The position numbers and the translations under genes are program-made. This document shows, piece by piece, positions 50,601 through 60,588 of a stretch of 64,000 nt of DNA. The notes under the pieces are model-generated. The model was not told the origin of the DNA. It did no database searches and saw only the letters and a list, made by a program, of their open reading frames with translations. The stretch's first letter is position 1, and every line of letters starts with the position of its first letter. The stretch is from Diplonema japonicum (lineage: Eukaryota; Euglenozoa; Diplonemea; Diplonemida; Diplonemidae), in contig OZ025655.1 in assembly GCA_964019335.1 (NCBI GenBank), positions 248,001 through 312,000 of the forward strand, read 5' to 3'.

Positions 50601-53600
50601 CTTCCCCCCATATTTCTCCTGCAGCACCACATCTTCCTTGCAACCTGTCCGAATGACTAGCGGTAGGGTTGTGGTCCCTTCCTCTTTGCCTTTTGGGATG
50701 GAAAGCTTGCACTGTCCCATGAAGTCATCCGGGCTCTCGAAATCGTAGTCCATAGTGGTGAAGATGATGGGCCATTTCACGTTGCAGTCGGTGAACGTGA
50801 AGGTCTCGTTCCAATACGGGCTGAGAGAGTTTTCTTTTGTCTGTGTTTTGAACTCAGTGCCACTGTGCTTCACGATGACGTACGGGTCGCTCAGACCATT
50901 GGTGTCCTGCGGGGTGAGGTTCTGTGCGTTGAGAATCTTGATCTCAAGATCTTGGCGCTTCTGTTTTTTGTGTTTTTTTCCTGCTCCCGAGAAAAGCTCC
51001 GTGTCCCATTCCCACTGCACAAGCGCCTCACCAAGGCTTCCGTTGTTGTCGGCAGACAGTACGTAATCTGCCTCAATACCATTGCGTGGCCTTAGCCTCA
51101 GCCACTCTTCACCACTGGCCTCTTCATCGTGTCCGTACGGAATGCTTGTGTACCCAATGTGCGTGTCGGAAGCCAGGCCATAGTTCTTCTCCCAAATCTC
51201 AACCCTGATCTCTTGCCCGTCATTCGCCGCCCTGAACTCACTACAGTAGTTGAGCTCGTTGGTTGTCGTGGCGTCGCTCATCTCCTTCGCACCACCGAAC
51301 GTCACCACGGTGTAAACCCGCATAGGGTTGTCGATCTGGGGCAAGCCCCTTGTCTTCATCACAGTGCATTTCACCTTCTGCCCATCTCTGATGCCAGACA
51401 GCTGCCTGCTCACGGTCTTCCATTTCACAGAGAGCTGTCCAAGACCAGCCATTTTCTTTGCCAAAGCCTCTTGAGCTTCATCAACCGCTGTAATGGGTAA
51501 CTGCTTGCTGCCATCTGATATGTCGGTCACAGCACCCCAGTCCCACACAACCTTCCCTAGACACACGTCGGCCCCCATCGTATGCTTGTTCCACACATGA
51601 AATACAAATTGGTGCGTGACAGGAACAGGATCAAACTCAAATACTTGCCCCCAAGACACGCTGCAAGTCTGTGCCCCCAGACGCTCGGTTCCTTTTTGCG
51701 CCTCGACGCACTCTGTTTGTCTGTTGTAAGGCCCGAGGTCAAGCACTGTGTACAGAGATGATGTGTCGGAAGAAGACTTCGCTTTCTCATCCACTGGGAT
51801 GACTACATCGAGCACCTTGTCAAGCCACACCTGTAGCACTATTCTGCTAGGGGCGAATTCGTTCGCAAGGTTCCAGTTAACAAGCACTTCACCACCATTA
51901 TCATCCAGCTTCAGCCACCGTTCGCCTTTGGAGTCTGATGCATTATCCCATACGTTGACTTGCGCGGTGCCCACCCACTTGTCTTTCATTACGTTAATGT
52001 CCCACACTTGCAGCTGAACTTCCTGGTTCAGTAGCAGGTTAGACAGCTTCCATGAACACTCGAGGCCCCACACAGGGTTTTGCCCGGACTGGGTTGTCGT
52101 CTTGCAGACATCTTGCTCGTCGCAGGTGGTAGGGAACATCACTCGACACTGCGGGGACATCATCATCCAGTTGGGAAGGTTTCTCGCACGCATCACTCTG
52201 AAGTTCAAGACATTTGCCTCGTACAGCTGCCGCAGTCGCATTTCACGCTTCATCTCGCGCTCCTCACGTGCCTGTGGGGTGTCTACCTCCCACGTGAAGT
52301 GGATCTGCCCAAGGGTACCGTACTTCGACTCGAGCAATGCATCGTCAGGATTCTCAGAGCGAGGCTGAAGCGTCACCCACTCATCGCCCTCGTGCTCACC
52401 ACCCATGAAGTCGCATTCTCGCTTGTGCACACCGATACAAGTATCACCTTCCCAGATGCTGATGCTGATGGGCACACGCTCTTTTGAGTTCAGTGCGAAG
52501 TCAAAGTTCTCCACCCACGTTGGTGCTGTGCCTTTGGCAGGTTTACCCTCCATCTCTCTGCGCCCTGACCCCTCACCTACATGAACGACTACCTTCGGTG
52601 ACACTTTGAACAACATGTTCGGGTCGGCAAGGTCTTTGCCTTCAACCACAGTCAACCGCACAGCCGCTGATTGCTTTTGTACCTTTTCTATGGCGTACTT
52701 CACAACAAGATGCCCGAGCTTTGTTTCAGTCATGCCTGGTGACGGCTGTACAGCGATGGTCTCCTCGCCTTTCTCGTCGCTGATCGTCGCGAGGTTCAGT
52801 CTGCACATCCCCAGCTCGTTGTCGTTGCCTAGCAGCTCCTTGTCTTTGATCTTGAACTCGATGGGTTGCTCGAAGGTGTCGATATCCCACTGCGCATCAT
52901 GGTTGTAGATAGGGTTGCAGTTGTTGCTAACGACCTTTGTCTGAGTCTGCTTCGCACCACACGAGATGATGACGTAGGGGTCAGACTGCCCAAAAGTCTC
53001 GACGTCAAGGAGATTAGTGCACCTTATAAGTGTGAAAGACAAGCGGAGCTTTGAGTCAGACTCGGCAAGCCACTGCTTTAGGTTGGAACGCACCTCAGGA
53101 TCCGACCACGGCACCATGTCCTTGATACCAAAGTCGATCTCCCATCGGAAGTTCAGCTTACCATGTGGCTTGGCGCTGTCCTTGTCGTCATCGTCCACCC
53201 TCAGCGACACCTCCTTGCTGCCCACTGCCTTGTCGATTTCAAGCGCGTTGAAAGTGAATGTGCCGAACTCCTTGGTGCCATCCAGCACCGTGAACACCAT
53301 GCCATAGCTGCTCTCCTTCGTCGCATCCGTGGCTTTTGAGAACTTCACACTGAAGGGACCCGCAAGCCATGATGGCGAGATCGTCTTCGTGCCAGGTGGC
53401 GGTGTCACAAACTCCTTACCCCCCATGAGCAGTTTGCAACAAGCAAGCGACTCGTTTTGCAGGCTGCTTGCACTGTCAATCCAGATGGAGACCTTCCCGC
53501 CTTCCCTCTTCAGCTGGTCAAGGGGTACGTCTTTCGCTTCGCGGTTGAGTGCAAACGATTTGGACAGATCGAATTTGGCACCTTCTACCTTTGTGAGATC

Positions 53601-56600
53601 GCCTTTGAGTGCTACCTTGATACGCAGCCTTCCAAAACTGGAGTTATTCTTCTCGTAGAGCTTCTGGTCTTCCTTGTTAAGCTCTCGAGGGACAAGGTCC
53701 ACCCAACCTTCCTTGGATCTGGCGGTGGTGACGCTGTCTGCATCCCCGAAGACCCACGCGAAGGGGTCGAACTGGTAGCATCCCATGAAGTCGTCGTCGT
53801 TGATGTCCAGATCCATGCAGGTGAGCTCCACTTGGTTCGCAGCGTGTACAATGGGAATCTCGGGAAGCTCCTCTCCCCAGAAAGGCGAGAGCGTCGACTT
53901 CTTGTACGACGTCTTCTGCATCTCTTCGCCGCACTTCACCAGCACGTAAGGGTCCGACGTGATCATGTCGCAGGCGATCAAGTTCTCTCCTTCAAATATG
54001 GTCAAGACCAGCATCGGCTCCCCCTCATCCTCGTCCTTCTCCTCGATATGGGTTTTTTCAATGTTCATGTTGTGCGACCACCGCACAAGCAGCTTTCCCA
54101 AGTTGCCGTACTTCTTCAAGAGCTTGGCATCGTCAGGGTTCGGTCTCTTCGCCTCATCCAAACGAGGTTTCAAATCCAGCCATTGCTGCCTTTCGAAAGT
54201 GAACTCTGCAGGGTACGTGCAGCTTTTGAACTGCTCCGCGGACTTAATGGGCTTTCCATCAATATGCGTTAACATCCTGCCGCTGAAACGGAATGTGTCC
54301 ACCTCACCTAACCCCGTCGCGATGAGTTCTTGAGAGACACTGAACACCGCTTCCTCCGCTGTGATGTTATCGTGGTAGTTGGCAACGAAGTCGACTGCTG
54401 CCGTACCAACCAGCACGTCGCTCAAGATGCTGTTCGCATCGTACACCTTGAACAGCACTTCGCCTTGTGGTCCCATCGTCTCCTGTGTCGTGCCTCCCTT
54501 AGCCTGCAGCGGGAGCTTTTGGCGTTTGTTGAAGACAGGGTATCTTGCTGATTCGGCTTCAGCAACGACGATGTCCGTCCTCATGTACTCCAGTACCACC
54601 TTGGACTGCAGGGTGCCGCTGTCTACCCCAGGAAGGTTGGACGCCTGCACGACAGTGAAGTCGACGGTGCTGTCCTGATCCAACAGGCCGCTCAACATGA
54701 ACTTCTGTTGCTTAGGGGGCTCTGGTGGCATTGCATCGCCCTTGAACTCCGGAAGGAAGCCTGCAAGCCCTTTGGGATGGTCGTACGTGTAAGATATGTT
54801 GATGACGCCTGCTGATCCGCCCTGCTCGTCGATGACGGGGATGCACTTGATGGCCTCTATGAAGTGGTGCTCGTGTGGAAAATAGGTGCACTTCCCCACA
54901 GCGCGATCGTCAGACTTTACAACTATGTTCAGCCCATCGTTCCTGCACTCCAGATTGAAAAAGAAGCAAGCGGCGTCCCATTCCGGGCAGTCACTTCTCG
55001 GTGACGGATCAGTTTTTTCCGTTGTACCTCCGCAGCTCACCTCCACGGTTGTTTTCCCTTTCTTGGACAGCCCTTCACAAGATAGGACGTCCACCGACAG
55101 CGTGTAGCCCTCACCCCGCATTCTTTCATAGATGGTCAGACGCTGCTCTTCTCTCTGCTCCTGCATGTTCTGCATTGCAGCTGCCTCATTCACTGTTGCG
55201 AATGTTTTTCCTTCGAACTTCTTCACCAACTCCTCTTCACCACGCGTGAAGCTCCACAGCATCTTGATCTCTCCGATAGGCTTCTTGAGCTTGTCCTTTT
55301 CCTTCTTCGTACGGGGCTGGAGTTGGAACCAGTCGCTCTTCTGGACGTCTTCCTGCCACACTTCATCGCTGCTAGAGACAGTCACCCTGCCGATGAAGTC
55401 GTCGGATCCGAAGAAGGATTTGCTCATGAGCTGCACAGTGAAGCTATCGACTTGCTCTTCGCTGCAATCGTCGAACTGCAATACTGCGTTCTCTTCGTCC
55501 CATGTGAGCGTCTCATTACCGCGCGAGGCCACAGCTGTCGTGTACTCACGATGCCTGCCCCCAGCAGCAGGTGGTGCCTGCAGCTTCACGATACCATACA
55601 CTTTACTACTCGTGATAGACGAATCCAGCCCGCGTGCCTCAGTCAAGGTAACAGTCACGCTCTCTCTGTGCCGCACCTTCTGGTAGGCCTTCCCGTGCTG
55701 GTCCAGTGTCATCGACGCCTGTGACAGCATCGATAAGGACGAGCCACTCCTAGCAAAGCCCAGATCCTCGGCCACCACCAGCGATGCCTTGAACCTTACC
55801 AGCACCTCACCCAACGGCTTCTCACCCGTTGTGTGCTTTGCAGCTATGGTGTCTTCCCTCAGGCCTCGATGCTTCAAGGTGAGCCACACCTCTGTACTCA
55901 TCCCATCCTCCCTGCCAGCATCGTCCCACGGGTCCAACACCGCGCGTCCCATGAAATCGTCTTTGCCAAAGGTATCATCATCCCACATGTCGAGACGGAT
56001 CTTCTCGCCCTCGTTGAGCACCACCGCAGACGGGAAGGCAAAGTCCCAAGAAGGTGTCAGCGTGTTGGACTTGATAGGTGTTTTCAGAGGAAGGCCCGCC
56101 TTCGACCTCCTGCCTACTAGCGGTGTACCGTCGCTGTCTACAGCACAGGCCGTGACGTAAGGATCGCTCTTGCGCATTATCATTGAGTCTGCACGAATAA
56201 GGCCCTTTGCCTTCACGATCCTGACGAACATGTTGAGTTTGATGTCGCTGTTGGTGATCCTGCCCTCGTCCCCCGCATCGAAGACCGTCAGCGTTGTCTC
56301 GTTCTTCAGAAGCGAAAGAAGATTTGCAACTGTGAGGATGGGTTTGCTGTTCGCAGCAATGGCGACCATTCCCTCCTTGAGGCCGTTTTCTTCTGCGTCA
56401 GATGTCTGGCGCACGCTTAGCACAATGATCTTTTCGTTTTCTTTGATGAAGTCTACGTCCTTGGCGTCATCCATCTTGAAGGTGCAGTCCTTGGTGCCCT
56501 CGTACTCAACGGTGAGAGCTATGGTCTTACGGTCTGCGATGAGCTTGTCAAGTGCTTTGTTATTGCCTGCAATGGGCGTTCCGTTGAAAGACACAACAGT

Positions 56601-59600
56601 GAGGCCACTGCTCAGCCCGGCCTTAGCTGCGGTGCTGTTCTCCGCAAGAGTTTCGATTCGTGCCTCTTGCCCGAAGGACGCTACAGTGAGACATCCTGGT
56701 ACTGCATCAAAAGTGTACTCCACAAGCTTCTTCCCAGGTTGGTGATGTCCCTCCTCCGCCACGATCGCCAACACATTCTGTTCAGTCTTCGACCCAAACT
56801 GCTTTGGCTGCGATGTCCGTGTTGCTACCTTAATCTCACCAAAGTACCTGTTCTTCTTCGCCCACAACTTGTTATCTGCTTCAATTGTGCTCGGGTCAGC
56901 CGACGGCCGTTTTTCCAATGGCAAAACGAATGTCTTCCGCGCAGTAATCATCTTCTTCATCATCTCTTTCTCAAGCACAACCTCAGCGTACCCCATGAAG
57001 TCATCCCCGTTTGTGTCCTTGTCCCACACCGTGAAGCGCAGTTTGATGCGCTGCTCTTCAGGTGTCTCACTCTTCGGTTCCAAGATACTGAAGATATCGA
57101 ATGTAAACTTCTCGTTCCACTTAGGCGCTAGTGTGCTGTCTATGTAATTCGTCTCCTTGCAATATGAAACGGGGGCATCGCTCCACCCGCCCAGCACCTC
57201 CACAATGCAGTAAGGGTCCGATGAGAAGATGTCTTGGATGATCAAGTTGTTGCCTTGCATGACCTCCACGTCCAAGAGGGACGGGATCTCCCTGGCTTCT
57301 TCTTCCTGCCTCTTTTGTTCAATCTCGGCTTCTTGTTTGGCAAGCTCTTCCTGTATCGCTGCCGCTTTGTCTTCTAAATCAAGCCTCTCGCCCCCTGTCA
57401 ACTCCATGATCAGCTTCACTCTGACAGCCGCCTCACTGGTTTCACCATCTTCCTGCTTCAAGCGCAGCCAGCCAAGGTCTTGTGTCAACGTCTTCACGTC
57501 TTTGTTCTTTGTGACATGGTTGACAGGCACTTCGACCTGTACTTTACCTAGGGTCTCACCAATCTGCGTCATTTCCTCAGTCGGCTGGCTTCCGATCGGT
57601 GCGTCGCCTGCGTTCTTCAGGACAAGGTTTACCAGCGTGCCGTCCTCGCCAGGCTCGATGTTGCCAAAGTGTGTGCTTTTCTGCTTCCCCGATACGAAAT
57701 CAGCACTGGACCCTGTCGATCCTGTACTCCTTACCAGCTTCACAATGTGCGTGGACCTGTCAGGCAGCCCGCCATGTTGCACCAACATGTACACGGCCTG
57801 CGCTTCATTCTCAACCTTCCGCAGCGACGACAAGACAAGCTTGACAGACGTAACCTGCACCACCGAAAGGGACGTCTCGTCCCGCAGCTTGTTGCGCTCT
57901 TTTTCCCAGCTGCTGAGAAGCTCAGCGCGAGCTGTCTTCTCAGCTTCCACGATTTTCATCCGCTCCTTTGGTGTCCCGCACTCCGCGAATTTATCAATAA
58001 ACCCCAAGGTGTGCTTGTTCAGCCTGACGTCAAACTTCGAGTCCAGGTGCATGGTGGTGTCGCTGTAGGATACGTAATGCTTCTGGAGAGCCTTTTCCTC
58101 TCTTGTCAGCGTTGGGTGCTTATGGCGGTCGAAGTACAGTTCGTTGTCTGCGAAGAAGTCGTTCGTTCTCTTCTTCATGAGCGCTTTGAAGGCTTCGTTC
58201 TGCCGATCGAGGCGTTCGACGAAGTCGTCGACAGCCTTTGAGTCGTCGTCTACATCACCCAGAAGCTCGAGCATCGTGCGCGGGTGGCGTTCGTCGGTGC
58301 CCTCATCCATGGCAACGAGGTACATCTGCACTTGGTCGCCATCAATGGTGCTGGTGCCTTCGTACTGCTTCACGAACCCGCATGTCCCTGAGTCCGTTTT
58401 CACTCGTGTCATCTCGGGGTAGGGTGGGTCTTGCGAGCGGAGGCCAATGGTTATGGAGCCTAGACTCCCAGCGTGTTTCTCGATGAGCTTGTTGTCTTCT
58501 GCTTGGTACTGTTCTTCTGGTCGCGCCATGAGGTCCAGCGTCCATTCACAAGCTGAGTCTATGGACTTGAGCAGGTGGTCGCGAGTGAGGTGGAGTACGG
58601 TGTAGCCCATCCAGTCGTCCTGCGTACCGAAGTCCCAGTCGTACACGTTCAGGTGCACCGCCCACGTGTTGGCGTCTTTATCAATGTCCACTTCGAACTC
58701 CTCGTCCCACACGGGGTCAAGCGTCTTCTTGATCGTTTCCGTCCTGTACTCCTTCGGCATCTTCGCATGGTCAACCGTCATCTTGACGTACGGATCGCTC
58801 TTCCCAGACCCTAAGAACCCCATGTCCATCTTGACCAGGTTTGCTGCTTTCAGGATGGTCAGCTCTATTGTCTCGGGGATGCGTGCCTGGGGGAGCTTCG
58901 GGCTCGACTCCTTCGACTTCCTGGATCGTATTGTTTCAGCACGCGACATGGTAGGAGACGCGCCGTTCCCCATCACGCCCCACGTGGCCTCGACGTTCAG
59001 GTAGGCCTTCGCCTCTTCGGCCCCCCCGCTTTCCTCGTCGTCGTCGTCCACGAGAATGTCCATAGGGATCTTCATGAAGGTGCCCTCCTGCATCCCTTTC
59101 AGGTCGTCGTACTTGATTGCGAGCGTCCCTGAGCACTGCTCGTCGTCGTCCCCGTCGCTGGTCACGTCGATGATTTCGAAGGTGACGTTGACATCCTCAC
59201 GTTTGATGTCGAACTGCGCTGAGCTCGTCCAGCTGATGTCCCCGCGGGGGTTGGTGTCGCCCTCAAGCGTCTTCGTCAACACCCGTCTACCCTTTTGCTC
59301 GCAAGTGACAGAGAGCTTCCCACGCTTATGGTAGTCTATCGGAAGGCCTGTCACGACAAGAGGCCTGATGATGAGCTGCTTCGGTCCGAGCGAGGCTGCA
59401 GATGACGCAGCACGAGGGGAGTGGGCAGCTGGTGATAAATGTTGTTTGCTTGCGGTAGATGAAGACCCGGAAGGGAGCCCGGGATTGAACGTAGCAGACT
59501 GGGTGTCGGTCTCGACGGGAGGAGGTGGTTGAGCTTGCCTTGGGGGGTCGGGTGTCAACCCGGGAATGTTCCAAAACACGGTGATCGTGCCGAGGCCTCT

Positions 59601-59984
59601 AGCCTCGCCTCGTTCCTCCCAAGCTTTACGTGCGTCGCCGCCTCCTCCGGTACCCGGGGGGAAAGGGACTAGCTTGCGTGTCACATTCTTCTGATTGTTT
59701 TCCTTTAGATCGTCGCCATGGACCTCAAGGATACCCATGAAGTCGTCTTTCGTGAATGTATCGTGGTCCCAGACTTCGAAGCGCAGGCGTGACACGCCCT
59801 CTGTCTCCACGGTGTCCCGCCAGTTCCATGTGGGGGCGAGCGTCTTTTTCACTACCGCTGTCTCCTTTCGCAGAATCTCTTTCCCGTTACCATCGTACAC
59901 AAACACCTTTACGTAAGGATCGCTTGTCGAGCGGTCTGCAATGATCAGGTCGTCCCCTGCCTTGACCTCAACATCTACCTTCAT
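47613..59984 (-). CDS. Giant multi-C2-domain protein with C-terminal kelch repeats
   Basis: A 4123-aa protein in one uninterrupted exon. About 17 C2 or C2-like domains follow each other. The clearest have SDPYV-type calcium loops near residues 22, 395, 923, 1273, 2008, 2333 and 3031; others are degenerate. Many modules end in a shared linker, W-x-x-L-x-P-R then K-Y-G-x-L-G-x-L-x-V-x-W. Residues ~560-900 are helical; ~1090-1240 hold two PDZ-like segments. A CxxC pair (CKKC, CAAC, ~3292-3312) could bind zinc. Six or so kelch blades (FGGK, VYGGFG, VYGGWS, VFGGV, IMGGR) occupy ~3330-3670, then a basic disordered tail. There is no membrane segment, unlike ferlins. A calcium-dependent membrane or axoneme scaffold is inferred. 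Confidence 0.85.
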   Translation of the reverse strand: MKVDVEVKAGDDLIIADRSTSDPYVKVFVYDGNGKEILRKETAVVKKTLAPTWNWRDTVETEGVSRLRFEVWDHDTFTKDDFMGILEVHGDDLKENNQKNVTRKLVPFPPGTGGGGDARKAWEERGEARGLGTITVFWNIPGLTPDPPRQAQPPPPVETDTQSATFNPGLPSGSSSTASKQHLSPAAHSPRAASSAASLGPKQLIIRPLVVTGLPIDYHKRGKLSVTCEQKGRRVLTKTLEGDTNPRGDISWTSSAQFDIKREDVNVTFEIIDVTSDGDDDEQCSGTLAIKYDDLKGMQEGTFMKIPMDILVDDDDEESGGAEEAKAYLNVEATWGVMGNGASPTMSRAETIRSRKSKESSPKLPQARIPETIELTILKAANLVKMDMGFLGSGKSDPYVKMTVDHAKMPKEYRTETIKKTLDPVWDEEFEVDIDKDANTWAVHLNVYDWDFGTQDDWMGYTVLHLTRDHLLKSIDSACEWTLDLMARPEEQYQAEDNKLIEKHAGSLGSITIGLRSQDPPYPEMTRVKTDSGTCGFVKQYEGTSTIDGDQVQMYLVAMDEGTDERHPRTMLELLGDVDDDSKAVDDFVERLDRQNEAFKALMKKRTNDFFADNELYFDRHKHPTLTREEKALQKHYVSYSDTTMHLDSKFDVRLNKHTLGFIDKFAECGTPKERMKIVEAEKTARAELLSSWEKERNKLRDETSLSVVQVTSVKLVLSSLRKVENEAQAVYMLVQHGGLPDRSTHIVKLVRSTGSTGSSADFVSGKQKSTHFGNIEPGEDGTLVNLVLKNAGDAPIGSQPTEEMTQIGETLGKVQVEVPVNHVTKNKDVKTLTQDLGWLRLKQEDGETSEAAVRVKLIMELTGGERLDLEDKAAAIQEELAKQEAEIEQKRQEEEAREIPSLLDVEVMQGNNLIIQDIFSSDPYCIVEVLGGWSDAPVSYCKETNYIDSTLAPKWNEKFTFDIFSILEPKSETPEEQRIKLRFTVWDKDTNGDDFMGYAEVVLEKEMMKKMITARKTFVLPLEKRPSADPSTIEADNKLWAKKNRYFGEIKVATRTSQPKQFGSKTEQNVLAIVAEEGHHQPGKKLVEYTFDAVPGCLTVASFGQEARIETLAENSTAAKAGLSSGLTVVSFNGTPIAGNNKALDKLIADRKTIALTVEYEGTKDCTFKMDDAKDVDFIKENEKIIVLSVRQTSDAEENGLKEGMVAIAANSKPILTVANLLSLLKNETTLTVFDAGDEGRITNSDIKLNMFVRIVKAKGLIRADSMIMRKSDPYVTACAVDSDGTPLVGRRSKAGLPLKTPIKSNTLTPSWDFAFPSAVVLNEGEKIRLDMWDDDTFGKDDFMGRAVLDPWDDAGREDGMSTEVWLTLKHRGLREDTIAAKHTTGEKPLGEVLVRFKASLVVAEDLGFARSGSSLSMLSQASMTLDQHGKAYQKVRHRESVTVTLTEARGLDSSITSSKVYGIVKLQAPPAAGGRHREYTTAVASRGNETLTWDEENAVLQFDDCSEEQVDSFTVQLMSKSFFGSDDFIGRVTVSSSDEVWQEDVQKSDWFQLQPRTKKEKDKLKKPIGEIKMLWSFTRGEEELVKKFEGKTFATVNEAAAMQNMQEQREEQRLTIYERMRGEGYTLSVDVLSCEGLSKKGKTTVEVSCGGTTEKTDPSPRSDCPEWDAACFFFNLECRNDGLNIVVKSDDRAVGKCTYFPHEHHFIEAIKCIPVIDEQGGSAGVINISYTYDHPKGLAGFLPEFKGDAMPPEPPKQQKFMLSGLLDQDSTVDFTVVQASNLPGVDSGTLQSKVVLEYMRTDIVVAEAESARYPVFNKRQKLPLQAKGGTTQETMGPQGEVLFKVYDANSILSDVLVGTAAVDFVANYHDNITAEEAVFSVSQELIATGLGEVDTFRFSGRMLTHIDGKPIKSAEQFKSCTYPAEFTFERQQWLDLKPRLDEAKRPNPDDAKLLKKYGNLGKLLVRWSHNMNIEKTHIEEKDEDEGEPMLVLTIFEGENLIACDMITSDPYVLVKCGEEMQKTSYKKSTLSPFWGEELPEIPIVHAANQVELTCMDLDINDDDFMGCYQFDPFAWVFGDADSVTTARSKEGWVDLVPRELNKEDQKLYEKNNSSFGRLRIKVALKGDLTKVEGAKFDLSKSFALNREAKDVPLDQLKREGGKVSIWIDSASSLQNESLACCKLLMGGKEFVTPPPGTKTISPSWLAGPFSVKFSKATDATKESSYGMVFTVLDGTKEFGTFTFNALEIDKAVGSKEVSLRVDDDDKDSAKPHGKLNFRWEIDFGIKDMVPWSDPEVRSNLKQWLAESDSKLRLSFTLIRCTNLLDVETFGQSDPYVIISCGAKQTQTKVVSNNCNPIYNHDAQWDIDTFEQPIEFKIKDKELLGNDNELGMCRLNLATISDEKGEETIAVQPSPGMTETKLGHLVVKYAIEKVQKQSAAVRLTVVEGKDLADPNMLFKVSPKVVVHVGEGSGRREMEGKPAKGTAPTWVENFDFALNSKERVPISISIWEGDTCIGVHKRECDFMGGEHEGDEWVTLQPRSENPDDALLESKYGTLGQIHFTWEVDTPQAREEREMKREMRLRQLYEANVLNFRVMRARNLPNWMMMSPQCRVMFPTTCDEQDVCKTTTQSGQNPVWGLECSWKLSNLLLNQEVQLQVWDINVMKDKWVGTAQVNVWDNASDSKGERWLKLDDNGGEVLVNWNLANEFAPSRIVLQVWLDKVLDVVIPVDEKAKSSSDTSSLYTVLDLGPYNRQTECVEAQKGTERLGAQTCSVSWGQVFEFDPVPVTHQFVFHVWNKHTMGADVCLGKVVWDWGAVTDISDGSKQLPITAVDEAQEALAKKMAGLGQLSVKWKTVSRQLSGIRDGQKVKCTVMKTRGLPQIDNPMRVYTVVTFGGAKEMSDATTTNELNYCSEFRAANDGQEIRVEIWEKNYGLASDTHIGYTSIPYGHDEEASGEEWLRLRPRNGIEADYVLSADNNGSLGEALVQWEWDTELFSGAGKKHKKQKRQDLEIKILNAQNLTPQDTNGLSDPYVIVKHSGTEFKTQTKENSLSPYWNETFTFTDCNVKWPIIFTTMDYDFESPDDFMGQCKLSIPKGKEEGTTTLPLVIRTGCKEDVVLQEKYGGKLGTLSVEWRVFDVEEEEAEAPKGDPVGIATVSVLSAKVHAANKTCTVRVTLGDMSRETMRQQGQDLTWDKEGIREQWKLPLMEGDEGLRVEIIDNKSKSALAARVLLLQDIAHSEELRQQLPLFKLKDGEIVDGFASGDIVDLEAHLSSLDQDKGDLVMNAGYERWCKKCKMPMSGEDVMCAACGQPTIELNDTKWMETATEWGGLSIGGVTPSDHTAGAVGPASVKVGSKLFTFGGKTKSGYSAVMRQYDNQLSRWSVLESKCPHERYGATMVHHQNKLLVYGGFGPGGLDAGLTAMGGTVETDSHFIEVSTDGDYWDDPKVALGDTPKGPPGGYFDSVVEYDLSAGTWRKLPAHGPGWDFRACHSSVVYKSKMIVYGGWSIFIKQAVYDTSRTSRLRKPNIKYSTIECRRGDVASYNITTGKWSWVKAVYGDAPLPRSHHTAVLKPSSCFMFVFGGVTVHPDHSTDAGDMTSTQERQHYLDDLHVLDLRNKVWSTPRTNGDIPEPRAEHAATVSGPSMIIMGGRNSERVFGEDSCYQFSFGSAVWQKISMKSSISRTLTSENKSTETKKGRWGMCIAAFKPRVSQASSGDLTDKQKTLQERKDAQKERSTQLLKLLGDEASSLQQPVVPVKDVQFNLLVVGGCEKKQATMELQTTTGNTLVHDTTQPTDTLPSRIGDTIDSGFAVGHQVRCTVQPPSAAPDSVLANMTAPVAFGAKRLHAPRVGTCSNAVMWHMVSSSYSAAVAGGDEEAVGRSGVSAVNQSTLQALLEASWVDPGVSSAGPKQFIRGAGGGPARKIQTLSPTPPVKQPLKVKDEDMEKILGRLKLKTYRPAGVRGPPKKKEEVLPPTVKRSEESILRTTEMQSKGISLNKKMGQRKKIGAVAVPGQVVKLRAPRELQGKQLISGAAGVVQEEETLRKGFLFVKFNGLDRPTHIAAEDIVVPGSDTQKRKKSKKKTPRAPSHTTVELASSSPPRAYLFPDQWLEDEEAASSDN

Positions 59985-60194
59985 CTTGCACTTCCCGCTC
60001 CCCCCTCTGGTGTGTTTTTAGGTAGCCACTTTTTAATTAAAAAATCTTTTTTTTTTTTTTTTGGTGCGAGAGGAAATACTTTTACCACTGTTAAAAAAAA
60101 AAAAAAAAAAAAAAAATGTTAATTTCTTTTTCTCCCTTTCTTTTTTTTCTTCTTTTTTTTTTCTCTCTCGAGAAAAAAACTGTTTTCGTTGTGT

Positions 60195-60588
60195 TCACCC
60201 TTCAGACTTCATGGGGGGGCCGTTCCGGAAAACGAGGGCTGTGACGGTATCTACGGTGACGTTGAGCAGGGTGCCCGCGTCGTGGGTGGTGTTGCAGGCG
60301 AAGTGCGAGCCAACGATCACATGCCAGACCTCTTTGGTGCTTTCGTCGAGACGCTGCTTCACATGGCGGGCTATGTCCTTTGACAGCTTGAAGTCATCCA
60401 ATCCTTGTTCTATGTACTCAATTACCTCTGCCTGGAGATCAGGCAGCATGTCTGTGTCTCTTACTGTTACTCTTCTAACTGGGCGATCTTTCTATGTGTG
60501 TGTATGGGGGGGGGTTTTTTTTCTCGCTGATGTATACTTTTTTCCTCTGAACTTCCTCATCTTCGTCGTGCTCGTCCTTGTCGGCCAT
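60195..60588 (-). CDS. DYNLL: Dynein light chain, LC8 family
   Basis: Exons 60588-60538 (17 codons) and 60491-60195, with a 46-nt intron (GTATAC...ATAG, containing A8 and C9). The product is 115 aa. The N-terminal 30 residues are charged. The LC8 core follows: MLPDLQAEVIEYIEQGLDDF (helix 1), KDIARHVKQRLDE (helix 2), EVWHVIVGSHFACNTTHDAG (strands with the WHxIVG motif) and ALVFRNG (last strand). LC8 dimers bind dynein intermediate chains and many partner peptides. The first exon is required because the second has only an internal ATG. It lies just upstream of the giant C2 gene. Confidence 0.88.
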
